From positions 1-5,956 of the forward strand of contig JAQBWI010000070.1 in the NCBI GenBank assembly GCA_027625355.1: DNA of 5,956 nt, read 5' to 3'. The DNA is from Pseudomonadota bacterium. Its GTDB lineage: Bacteria > Pseudomonadota > Alphaproteobacteria > HIMB59 > GCA-002718135. Both the position numbers and the translations under genes were made by a program. The notes below the pieces were generated by a model. It did no database searches. It worked only from the letters and a program-made list of their open reading frames with translations, and was not told the DNA's origin. Below, piece after piece: positions 1 through 5,674 of this stretch. Each line of letters starts with the position of its first letter. Position 1 is the first letter of the stretch.

Positions 1-1053
1 GTATGGGTGAATTTCAAAGTTTCCTAATCCGTTGTTTATTAACAAAACATTACATGCATATATGTCCTTATCTCCATCACCATCAGGGTCGCCAGCACTA
101 GCATCATGTGCGAAGCTGCATAACATTCCATTTCCATTATTGTCATCTTTGATTTTTGAAGAACTGTCGACAAGTTTTCCGTCTTGATCTGATAGTAATA
201 GTAAGTGGGGATATGGCTCAATATGGTTCTGTGAATAGTGTTCATATCTAACTTGAATGCCCATTGAACCAGCAAATAAATCATCAACACCATCATTGTT
301 AAAATCTTTTGCAACAAGTCTGTATGCAAACGGATGAGTTGGTGCTTCACCTGATTGATATAGAGTATGATCTTCTTTATATCTTCCGCTACCATCATTT
401 AAATAAATATTAATTGGAGCATTAACCTTCTGATCTTCTCTGATAGTATGAGGAAATAATGCCCATGCAACTGCAAAGTCTTCAAAACCATCACCATTAA
501 AATCACCAGTAACCATGTTATGAGCGTCTTGACCAAAAAGTTCATTTTCCCGAACCTCACAATCATCAGGAGTTGGATAACATATTGTTGCTGAAAATCT
601 GTCGGTTATTACAATACCACCAAAACCAATGTCATTTACTTGATAATATTTTGTTGAAAGGTCTGATATGTTTGCAGGGTATGCATCATATTCTGTTGGA
701 AATTTATTAACCTGTATTGAAACTGTCTTGTTTGAGCTCCTGCAGTCACTTTTAGGTATTGTACTAACAACAAAGTTAAATTCTTTAGAAGATTCATAGA
801 TGATAGGATTCCTAAATGAAAAGTTATTACCGTTATTTTCTGATAAATGAATAAGATTATTGCTATTTATGGTATATGAGCAATTTGCATCTGTTGATGT
901 GACAGATATATTTTGCTGATCATAACTAAAACCATTTACATCAAGTCCTGAAATAAAAATTTCAAAGTTATTGTTTATGGTTTCTGGAGAAGAAGACGAC
1001 CCACCCCCACATGCTGTTAAAAAAAATAAGCATAAAATAGATACTTTTCTCAT
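1..1053 (-). CDS. Secreted lipoprotein with FG-GAP/VCBS-like repeats, partial (C-terminus beyond left edge)
   Basis: The frame is open from an ATG at 1051-1053 through 351 codons to the left edge without a stop, so the C-terminus is missing. Residues 1-15 form a short lipoprotein signal peptide: a basic start (MRK), a hydrophobic core and the lipobox L-T-A-C with C15 as the lipidated cysteine. It is followed by a Gly/Ser-rich tether (residues 16-22). Gly rather than Asp at +2 fits outer-membrane sorting. Residues 30-118 look like a beta-rich domain of unknown type. From about 180 there are three Asp/Gly-rich loops of the FG-GAP/VCBS type: GDFNGDGFEDF (183-193), KDFNNDGVDDLF (249-260) and GDPDGDGDKDI (321-331). 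In this family such loops bind calcium in beta-propeller blades. Six cysteines follow the lipobox (58, 104, 158, 165, 312, 334), which suits disulfides in an exported protein. The ligand is unknown; adhesion or surface binding is only a guess. It is divergent from proB, and no Shine-Dalgarno precedes the start. Confidence 0.85.
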   Translation of the reverse strand, partial: MRKVSILCLFFLTACGGGSSSSPETINNNFEIFISGLDVNGFSYDQQNISVTSTDANCSYTINSNNLIHLSENNGNNFSFRNPIIYESSKEFNFVVSTIPKSDCRSSNKTVSIQVNKFPTEYDAYPANISDLSTKYYQVNDIGFGGIVITDRFSATICYPTPDDCEVRENELFGQDAHNMVTGDFNGDGFEDFAVAWALFPHTIREDQKVNAPINIYLNDGSGRYKEDHTLYQSGEAPTHPFAYRLVAKDFNNDGVDDLFAGSMGIQVRYEHYSQNHIEPYPHLLLLSDQDGKLVDSSSKIKDDNNGNGMLCSFAHDASAGDPDGDGDKDIYACNVLLINNGLGNFEIHPY

Positions 1054-1094
1054 TCAAATAAGTATAAATTAATTTTTATAAATGCGAATACTCT

Positions 1095-1100
1095 TATAAT
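1095..1100 (+). promoter_or_regulatory. Candidate proB -10 box placed for a leaderless mRNA
   Basis: A perfect TATAAT lies at 1095-1100, six bases before the proB ATG at 1107. With normal spacing, transcription would begin at or next to the A of the start codon. No convincing -35 is seen 16-18 bp upstream, where the bases are mostly T. There is no Shine-Dalgarno before proB, which agrees with a leaderless message. Weaker TATAAA boxes at 1063-1068 and 1077-1082 could instead give short leaders. The region is very AT-rich, so chance matches are likely. Confidence 0.4.
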
Positions 1101-1106
1101 CGCAAA

Positions 1107-1892
1107 ATGCAAAAAAATAGGCTTTTAAATTCAAAAAAAATAGTTATCAAAATAGGCTCATCTCTTCTTACAAATACAAGAGGTGGAGTAAATAAAGCTG
1201 TTCTTAAAAATGTTGTTAAAGATATTGTCTGGTTATTAAATACAAAAAAGGAGGTGATCATTGTTTCTTCTGGAGCTATATCTCTTGGCAGAGGAAAACT
1301 AAATCTAAGGCATGATCTAACTTTAAATGAATCACAGGCAGTTGCAGCAAGAGGACAAATTGAATTAATGACAGCATGGAAAAATGAATTCAAAAAATAT
1401 AAAAAACAAGTAGCACAAGTTCTTTTATCACCTTCTGATATAAAAAATAAAAAATCATCCAATCATGCAATAGCTACGTTAGATAATATATTAGGTTTTA
1501 ATTGCGTACCAATTATTAATGAAAATGATACAACCTCTACAGATGAGATTAAGTTTGGTGACAATGATATTCTTGCTGCACAAATTGCAACATTAATAAA
1601 AGCTGATCATCTAATCTTATTATCTAATGTTGATGGATTATATAAAAAGCCGCCAAAAAATAATAAAAATGATGATTTAGTTATAGAAGTTAAATCAATT
1701 ACTCAGAAAATCAAAGATATGGCAGGTACAGCGTCTAAGCTTGGCAAAGGTGGAATGATTTCTAAGATTAAAGCTGCAGAAATATGTATGAGATCAAAAT
1801 GCTCGGTTATTATTACCTCAGGCTTAAAAGACAACCCAATCAAGAGTCTTGGTGATAAAAAAACAAAATCAACTAAATTTATAGCTAAATAA
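1107..1892 (+). CDS. proB: Glutamate 5-kinase, short form lacking the PUA domain
   Basis: ProB phosphorylates L-glutamate with ATP to glutamyl-5-phosphate, the committed step of proline synthesis in the cytoplasm. The 261 residues form a complete amino-acid-kinase fold. Visible motifs are KIGSSL (15-20, nucleotide phosphate loop), SSGAI (54-58), NENDTTS (138-144) and FGDND (150-154) around the glutamate site, SNVDGLY (173-179), and GKGGMISKIKAA (213-224) in the ATP site. The protein ends about where the kinase domain ends. The roughly 100-residue C-terminal PUA domain of the E. coli enzyme (367 aa in all) is absent, with no downstream remnant because proA begins 2 nt after the stop. Kinase-only ProB proteins are known in some bacteria, so this is probably a natural short form. 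Proline feedback may differ. The ATG at 1107 is the first in-frame start and puts the KIG motif at the usual depth; it has no Shine-Dalgarno. Confidence 0.95.
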   Translation: MQKNRLLNSKKIVIKIGSSLLTNTRGGVNKAVLKNVVKDIVWLLNTKKEVIIVSSGAISLGRGKLNLRHDLTLNESQAVAARGQIELMTAWKNEFKKYKKQVAQVLLSPSDIKNKKSSNHAIATLDNILGFNCVPIINENDTTSTDEIKFGDNDILAAQIATLIKADHLILLSNVDGLYKKPPKNNKNDDLVIEVKSITQKIKDMAGTASKLGKGGMISKIKAAEICMRSKCSVIITSGLKDNPIKSLGDKKTKSTKFIAK

Positions 1893-1894
1893 TA

Positions 1895-3148
1895 ATGACT
1901 CATAACATCGATCAAATTGGTATTAATGCAAAAGAAGCAGCAAAGATTCTTGCAAAGACATCTGCTGAACAAAAAAATCAGGCACTGCAAGCAATGGCAA
2001 AACATATACTTGCTGATAAAAAAATTATTTTAGAAGCAAATAAGCTAGATATTGAAAATAGTAAAACAAAAAACTTATCTGCATCTTTTATAGACCGACT
2101 TAAACTTAATAATGAAAGGATTCATTCTATATCTAAGATTCTTCTTGAAATTGAATCTTTTAAAGATCCTGTAGGAAAAATTCTTGATTCTTGGCAAAGA
2201 CCTAATGGCATGCATATATCAAGAATTTCAACACCTCTTGGTGTAATTGGTATCATTTTTGAAAGTAGGCCCAACGTAACTGCAGATGCTGGTGCTTTAT
2301 CATTAAAAGCTGGTAATGCGTCTATCTTGAGGGGTGGCTCTGACAGTATTAATTCGTGCTTAGCAATCCATCGATCGTTGGTAAAAGGTTTGAAAGATGC
2401 TGAGATTGATGAAAATGCTATACAAATCATTAAAACTACAGACCGAGAGGTTGTTAAACATATGCTTCATGGAATAAATCAATCAATTGATGTAATAGTT
2501 CCTAGAGGTGGTAAAAGTCTTGTATCAATGGTTGAAAAAGAAGCACGAGTTCCTGTATTTGCTCATCTTGAGGGCATATGTCATATCTTTGTGGATAAGT
2601 CTGCAAATCAAGAAAAAGCACTAAATATATGTCTAAATGCAAAAATGAGAAGGCCGGGTATATGCGGAGCTGTTGAAACAATATTAGTTCACTCTGATAT
2701 AGCTGATGAGTTTATGCCTTCTCTTGTGAATGCACTAAAAGCTCAAGCATGTGAAATTAGAGGTTGTGTTGAGACACAAAAATTTAACAAACACATTATT
2801 AAGGCTACTGAAGAAGATTGGTCAACAGAATATTTATTACCAATTGTTAGCATTAGGATAGTTAATAGCTTAAATGAGGCCCTTGAACATATAGAGCTAT
2901 ATTCATCAGGACATACAGAGTCTATTCTTACCGAAGATCCTAATAGGGCTTCAAGATTTCAAAAAGAATTAGATAGCGCAATAGTTATGCATAATGTTTC
3001 TACTCAATTTGCTGATGGTGGTGAGTTTGGGCTTGGAGGAGAGATTGGCATAGCAACTGGAAAATTTCATGCTAGAGGTCCTGTAGGTGTTGATCAATTG
3101 ACTAGCTTTAAGTACCTTGTTAATGGAAATGGTCAAACAAGACCATAA
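1895..3148 (+). CDS. proA: Glutamate-5-semialdehyde dehydrogenase (gamma-glutamyl phosphate reductase)
   Basis: ProA reduces glutamyl-5-phosphate with NADPH to glutamate-5-semialdehyde, the second step of proline synthesis, taking its unstable substrate from ProB. The length of 417 residues equals that of E. coli ProA. It belongs to the aldehyde dehydrogenase superfamily. The N-terminal cofactor domain shows PLGVIGIIFESRPNV (114-128) and LKAGNASILRGG (137-148). PRGGKSLV lies at 203-210 and HLEGICHIFVD at 224-234. The probable catalytic cysteine is C257 in RRPGICGAVETILV (252-265). The conserved C-terminal stretch contains SSGHTESI (337-344) and the glycine-rich FGLGGEIGIATGKFHARGP (378-396). 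The ATG follows the proB stop by 2 nt (TAA, TA, ATG) with no Shine-Dalgarno, so translation is probably coupled to proB. No key residue appears lost. proC is not in the window. Confidence 0.97.
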   Translation: MTHNIDQIGINAKEAAKILAKTSAEQKNQALQAMAKHILADKKIILEANKLDIENSKTKNLSASFIDRLKLNNERIHSISKILLEIESFKDPVGKILDSWQRPNGMHISRISTPLGVIGIIFESRPNVTADAGALSLKAGNASILRGGSDSINSCLAIHRSLVKGLKDAEIDENAIQIIKTTDREVVKHMLHGINQSIDVIVPRGGKSLVSMVEKEARVPVFAHLEGICHIFVDKSANQEKALNICLNAKMRRPGICGAVETILVHSDIADEFMPSLVNALKAQACEIRGCVETQKFNKHIIKATEEDWSTEYLLPIVSIRIVNSLNEALEHIELYSSGHTESILTEDPNRASRFQKELDSAIVMHNVSTQFADGGEFGLGGEIGIATGKFHARGPVGVDQLTSFKYLVNGNGQTRP

Positions 3149-3174
3149 TCCTCATAGAGATTACTTATAAATAA

Positions 3175-3194
3175 TTCTATTATTTGTAATAGAA
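3175..3194. terminator. A/T-rich perfect hairpin downstream of proA (possible weak terminator)
   Basis: TTCTATTA and TAATAGAA form a perfect 8-bp inverted repeat around a TTTG loop, starting 27 nt after the proA stop. The stem has only one G-C pair and no clean T run follows on either strand, so it is a poor intrinsic terminator by usual criteria. It may instead mark the proA 3' end as a stabilising stem, or be chance in AT-rich DNA. Confidence 0.3.
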
Positions 3195-3246
3195 CTACAA
3201 AAATTTATCTTAAAAAAGGTTATTAATACAACAAAAAATTAAATTA

Positions 3247-3275
3247 TTGACAATTTTATGTATGAAAAATAATAT
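3247..3275 (+). promoter_or_regulatory. Candidate sigma70-type promoter for an intergenic small RNA
   Basis: A perfect -35 hexamer TTGACA (3247-3252) is followed by a 17-bp spacer and TAATAT (3270-3275), which matches four of six positions of the -10 consensus. Predicted start is about 3281-3283. No protein gene of useful length begins downstream on this strand, so the promoter would serve a non-coding or very short transcript. The exact -35 and ideal spacing make it stand out from background AT richness. Confidence 0.5.
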
Positions 3276-3280
3276 CTACT

Positions 3281-3386
3281 ACAAATGTATTGCTTGTGCA
3301 TTAATTTTAATTAGTTAACTTGTTCTCCCCTATTAGAATAGCTAGCTAACTCCTCTCCAAATATATGAGCAAGCAATACTGTTTTT
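3281..3386 (+). ncRNA. Candidate small RNA, about 105 nt, with closing stem and C/U-rich loops
   Basis: The predicted transcript begins just after the promoter at 3247-3275. Its ends pair: GTATTGCTTG (3287-3296) is the exact reverse complement of CAAGCAATAC (3370-3379). The stem can extend inward by a U-G wobble, one G-A mismatch and three more pairs (3299-3301 with 3365-3367). Inside, AGTTA (3313-3317) can pair with TAACT (3347-3351), and CTAT/ATAG (3330-3333 and 3338-3341) closes a TAGA loop. Two C/U-rich stretches stay largely unpaired: TTCTCCCC (3323-3330) and CTCCTCTCC (3350-3358). Such motifs resemble those with which some regulatory RNAs mask ribosome binding sites. A run of five T (3382-3386) follows the closing stem. 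It lies between convergent genes. The shape loosely recalls 6S RNA but is much shorter. I recognise no known family; 4.5S, RNase P and tmRNA signatures are absent. Confidence 0.4.
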
Positions 3387-3423
3387 ACCAATCTACCAAA
3401 AAGCCTCTAATACTCAACATAAT

Positions 3424-3744
3424 CTAGCTAATAGAATTATCAGTAAACCTCATTAAATTTTTACCCAATTTTTTTGAATATCTTTTGAATACTTTTAAAG
3501 CTTTGTTTAAATCTTTAAGACTTTCTTCTTCTGCAAGAGAGTAACCATCCCAATATGAAATTTTATAGCCATAATTATTTTCTATAATTTCTATTGAAGC
3601 AGAGTCAGCATTCACTGGATCATTGTGCTTAATAACTACTGAATGATCTTCAAAATGAATGGATGTGTTGGGAATGTTTGAAAAAATAGATTTGAATAAA
3701 TTTTCAATTCTAATTCTACTACTTTTTATATTTATGTTGATCAT
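3424..3744 (-). CDS. Hypothetical protein of 106 residues, last gene of the minus-strand cluster
   Basis: I do not recognise this family. From the ATG at 3742-3744 the product is 106 residues. It is probably cytoplasmic, since there is no signal peptide or membrane segment. The first two thirds read as alternating beta strands (for example SIHFEDHSVVIKH and ASIEIIE). A C-terminal amphipathic, lysine-rich helix follows (LKDLNKALKVFKRYSKKLG), giving an alpha/beta pattern of a small binding domain. It overlaps the end of the DUF2805 gene by 26 nt, which indicates co-transcription and probably translational coupling. An in-frame TTG at 3768 would add eight residues and raise the overlap to 50 nt. 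It has a weak AAGAG upstream, but ATG is preferred. The stop is TAG at 3424-3426. The codon use looks like that of its neighbours, so it is likely a real gene. Confidence 0.65.
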   Translation of the reverse strand: MININIKSSRIRIENLFKSIFSNIPNTSIHFEDHSVVIKHNDPVNADSASIEIIENNYGYKISYWDGYSLAEEESLKDLNKALKVFKRYSKKLGKNLMRFTDNSIS

Positions 3745-3967
3745 AAGAATGATGTCTACCAACTCCAAATTCTCTTAAGCCTACATGCTTAGTTTTTCTG
3801 CCTTGAGCTCTTTTTCTCCACAAGACATAACTACTTTTCTTTAAGTTATTTCTCATCAATTCCTCAACTTGATTTTGATTTAATCCATATGTTGCTTCAA
3901 TAGCATCAAAGGGAGTTCTATCCTCCCACGCCATTTCAATAACTCTTGATATATCTTCTGGTTTCAA
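3719..3967 (-). CDS. DUF2805 / TIGR03643 family protein (82 aa)
   Basis: The sequence matches my memory of the small TIGR03643/DUF2805 family of unknown function. It has the conserved MAWEDRTPFDAIE (12-24), the helix-turn-helix-like stretch FDAIEATYGLNQNQVEELMR (20-39), and SSYVLWRKRAQGRKTKH (45-61), followed by a His-rich basic tail (HHSYDQHKYKK). The small HTH-like core and basic tail allow nucleic-acid binding, but that is inference. The start is a TTG at 3965-3967; four codons upstream of it lies an in-frame TAA, and no ATG is available. The TTG overlaps the TGA stop of the preceding small gene in the sequence TTGA, so translation is probably coupled by termination-reinitiation. There is no Shine-Dalgarno. 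Its length of 82 residues is normal for the family, and it appears intact. Confidence 0.85.
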   Translation of the reverse strand: MKPEDISRVIEMAWEDRTPFDAIEATYGLNQNQVEELMRNNLKKSSYVLWRKRAQGRKTKHVGLREFGVGRHHSYDQHKYKK

Positions 3968-4131
3968 GTCGTTAATTTAGATATTTGATTTTCAAGTTCT
4001 GCTATTCGTCTTTTTAAAGATTCTAATTCTTCTTTTTTTACAAAACCTGCATCTTTCATAAACTTTTCAAGAGCTGGCTTCATCATTTTTTCCATATTCT
4101 TGGCATCTTTCATCATAGTGAATGGGTTCAT
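3964..4131 (-). CDS. Small coiled-coil protein of 55 residues, possibly UbiK/BMFP-like
   Basis: A short ORF runs from the ATG at 4129-4131 to TGA at 3964-3966. It has the best ribosome binding site in the window: AAGGAG at 4138-4143 with a 6-nt spacer. The N-terminal half is methionine-rich and amphipathic (MNPFTMMKDAKNMEKMMKPA). The C-terminal half, FVKKEELESLKRRIAELENQ onward (30 to about 53), is a clear leucine/isoleucine heptad coiled coil. This layout, with the (V)(K/R)(K/R)EE(F/L) lead into a coiled coil, recalls the C-terminal part of UbiK/BMFP proteins, which are longer (E. coli UbiK about 96 aa). The match is by eye only. It starts 23 nt after rsmJ and its stop overlaps the TTG start of the DUF2805 gene. 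A TATAAT on this strand at 4154-4159 could provide an internal promoter, though no -35 is obvious. Confidence 0.75.
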   Translation of the reverse strand: MNPFTMMKDAKNMEKMMKPALEKFMKDAGFVKKEELESLKRRIAELENQISKLTT

Positions 4132-4137
4132 AAATTT

Positions 4138-4143
4138 CTCCTT
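4138..4143 (-). promoter_or_regulatory. Strong Shine-Dalgarno of the 55-aa coiled-coil gene
   Basis: AAGGAG sits 6 nt before the ATG at 4129-4131. It decides that start over the downstream methionines (residues 6, 7, 13, 16, 17). Other genes here lack comparable sites, so this small protein may be made at a higher rate than its cluster neighbours. Confidence 0.75.
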
Positions 4144-4154
4144 AATTTTTTGTA

Positions 4155-4886
4155 TTATATATAAATATCAAACCTAGTAGACTTACCTTTGATTTGATAA
4201 TTCAATTGCTCATCAAGTAAATTTGCTTTAATAGGTCTTTTTAAAATAATTTTTTTAAATTCATATTCTTGAAATTTGTAGAATATTTCGTCTCCAACAT
4301 CTTGAATCTTTTCGATTTCTAAAATTTTCTTTATGAGTGCTATATTCCCAGATCTTAAAATATTTTTCTTTGGCTCCGGATACATTGGATCCAAATAAAT
4401 CACGTCAATATCCTTTTGGTCCTCATAGCATTTTAATGAGTTTCCATGAAAAAGTTTAAGGTTTTTTAAAAATGGTAATTCTTCCTTCGACCTTTCTACA
4501 GCATCTCTGACTAACAAAAAAAGAACCATACTTTGCTCACAAGCTATTACTTTATGACCCAGAGCTAAAAAAATTAATGCATCAGACAGAAGCCCAGCAG
4601 TTCCATCAAAAATATTAAGGCTAATAGAATTTTTACCTAAAGCTTTTTTTAACAAGGTCTCGTGATCTGACCTTTTTAGTCGCCACCCCATGGAGCCTTT
4701 AAGAAAATCTATGTGAAGTGGCTTTGAATGAATGGAGTTAGAAAAAAAATTTAATCCATTTTCTCTATATAAAAAAAAGGCCTTATTAACCGGTGATTTT
4801 GTCAGTATGTTTGCATTCAATTCAGATGAAATCTTTTCAACCTTGTCTTTATGATTTGGGTTATCAACAAGAATATCTATATTCAT
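4155..4886 (-). CDS. rsmJ: 16S rRNA (guanine1516-N2)-methyltransferase RsmJ
   Basis: RsmJ transfers a methyl group from S-adenosylmethionine to N2 of G1516 in 16S rRNA. The 243 residues compare with about 250 in E. coli. Family landmarks occur in order: the HIDF...GSMGWRLKRS block (58-73) ahead of the Rossmann fold, motif I FDGTAGLLSDALIFLALG (93-110), an acidic residue ending strand 2 (E117), the catalytic-site motif YLDPMYP (164-170), KRP (216-218), and the C-terminal signature KSTRFDIY (235-242). Motif I is looser than the usual DATAGLGRDA (Gly and Arg replaced by Leu and Ser), but the core D-x-T-A-G-L is kept. The N-terminal 60 residues are divergent. The ATG overlaps the uppP stop in ATGA (4 nt), which suggests coupled translation. 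Because RsmJ is mainly gammaproteobacterial, this gene is the best taxonomic clue in the window. Confidence 0.92.
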   Translation of the reverse strand: MNIDILVDNPNHKDKVEKISSELNANILTKSPVNKAFFLYRENGLNFFSNSIHSKPLHIDFLKGSMGWRLKRSDHETLLKKALGKNSISLNIFDGTAGLLSDALIFLALGHKVIACEQSMVLFLLVRDAVERSKEELPFLKNLKLFHGNSLKCYEDQKDIDVIYLDPMYPEPKKNILRSGNIALIKKILEIEKIQDVGDEIFYKFQEYEFKKIILKRPIKANLLDEQLNYQIKGKSTRFDIYI

Positions 4887-5674
4887 ATAAGAATAAGCAA
4901 GATAATTCCTAAAACAATTCTGTAGATTACAAATGGATACATGCCGATTTTATTAACAAAAATAAGAAAATATTTTATTGTTAAAAAAGCAACAAGACTT
5001 GAGGTAATAAATCCTATAAATAATGAAGGAAAATTTATCGCATAGCTGGATGAACTTAATTCAATAACTAAAAAAACTAATGCTCCAAGTATTGTTGGAA
5101 TACTTAATAAAAAAGCAAATTTTGAAGCATCTTTTAGATTTAAACCTATTAATAAGGCTGCTGTAATAGCGGTTCCTGATCTAGATGCTCCCGGCAGCAA
5201 AGCAAAAACTTGGAATAATCCAATAAATATGGCGCCTATAAAAGTTAGCTCTATTAATTTTTTACTAACAGAGCTATATAGAAATGCAAGTAATAGAAAC
5301 CCTGCAAATATTAAATTCATAATTGCAATACTTGTAATATTAGTTCTATTTTGATTAATTAAATCAGAGCCAAAGAAACCAACTAAAACAATCGGGATAG
5401 TTGCAATTATTAATGATATGGCTAAGTTTTTATCTTCTATAAACGGGCCATTACTTTGAAACAATGATTTGATCATCCGTCTAATGTCATCTCTGAAATA
5501 ATAGATTACTGCAAATAAGGTTCCTGTATGAGCTGATATATCAAAAGCAAGTCCAAGATCGTTTAAACCAAATATTAAAGAAGGAAAAAGCAGATGAGCT
5601 GAACTTGAGATTGGTAAAAACTCAGTTAATCCCTGAATAAGACCTAATACAAAACTTAAAATTAGATCATTCAT
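4883..5674 (-). CDS. uppP: Undecaprenyl-diphosphate phosphatase (UppP/BacA)
   Basis: This integral inner-membrane enzyme removes a phosphate from undecaprenyl diphosphate, recycling the lipid carrier for peptidoglycan and other surface glycans; overproduction confers bacitracin resistance. The 263 residues form about eight hydrophobic segments, normal for the family. The first signature, the (E/Q)xxxE motif, is in GLIQGLTEFLPISSSAHLLF (11-30), with Q14 and E18. H27 follows in SSAH, where many homologues have SSGH or STGH. The second signature is PGASRSGT (161-168), with R165 as the probable catalytic arginine. Q at the first position is an allowed family variant. The ATG at 5672-5674 overlaps the end of the upstream TsaB-like gene by 8 nt, and the stop overlaps the rsmJ start by 4 nt, so these three genes are one transcription unit. 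No Shine-Dalgarno is seen. Confidence 0.96.
   Translation of the reverse strand: MNDLILSFVLGLIQGLTEFLPISSSAHLLFPSLIFGLNDLGLAFDISAHTGTLFAVIYYFRDDIRRMIKSLFQSNGPFIEDKNLAISLIIATIPIVLVGFFGSDLINQNRTNITSIAIMNLIFAGFLLLAFLYSSVSKKLIELTFIGAIFIGLFQVFALLPGASRSGTAITAALLIGLNLKDASKFAFLLSIPTILGALVFLVIELSSSSYAINFPSLFIGFITSSLVAFLTIKYFLIFVNKIGMYPFVIYRIVLGIILLILI

Larger units (their letters stand above)
3149..3423. other. Intergenic region between convergent proA and the minus-strand cluster
   Basis: This 275-bp gap has no protein gene of credible length on either strand. It holds the small A/T hairpin (3175-3194), the candidate promoter (3247-3275) and the candidate small RNA (3281-3386). An 18-codon plus-strand frame (3262-3318) encodes a hydrophobic peptide but overlaps the -10 box and has no ribosome binding site. 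From 3387 to 3423 I see only an 8-base direct repeat: CTAGCTAA at 3342-3349 recurs at 3424-3431, at the end of the neighbouring gene. Confidence 0.7.

Noticed and set aside
39..398. Minus-strand ORF of 119 codons
   Set aside because: It lies in another frame of the FG-GAP lipoprotein gene, whose own frame carries a lipobox and repeat motifs. The translation has no recognisable domain.
1094..1462. Minus-strand ORF of 122 codons
   Set aside because: It is antisense to proB, which is unambiguous by motif. The Phe/Leu-rich translation is what the reverse of an A-rich gene gives.
1703..2005. Minus-strand ORF of 100 codons
   Set aside because: It is antisense to the proB-proA junction, with no motif of its own.
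2122..2430. Minus-strand ORF of 102 codons
   Set aside because: It is antisense to conserved proA sequence; a shadow frame.
3285..3314. Nine-codon frame (MYCLCINFN) at the 5' end of the candidate small RNA
   Set aside because: It is too short to support, has no ribosome binding site, and lies within the closing stem, which explains the sequence better.
3281..3386. Known housekeeping RNA (4.5S, 6S, RNase P, tmRNA) in the gap
   Set aside because: The GGAAGG/AGCAG core of 4.5S is absent, no tRNA-like end is present for tmRNA, and the length is well short of 6S or RNase P. Only a loose 6S-like shape remains.
3342..3431. Direct repeat CTAGCTAA at 3342-3349 and 3424-3431, with CTATTAG/CTAATAG nearby as a possible pair
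   Set aside because: It is only 8 bases, partly palindromic and AT-rich. There is no sign of a mobile element or attachment site, and it is compatible with chance.
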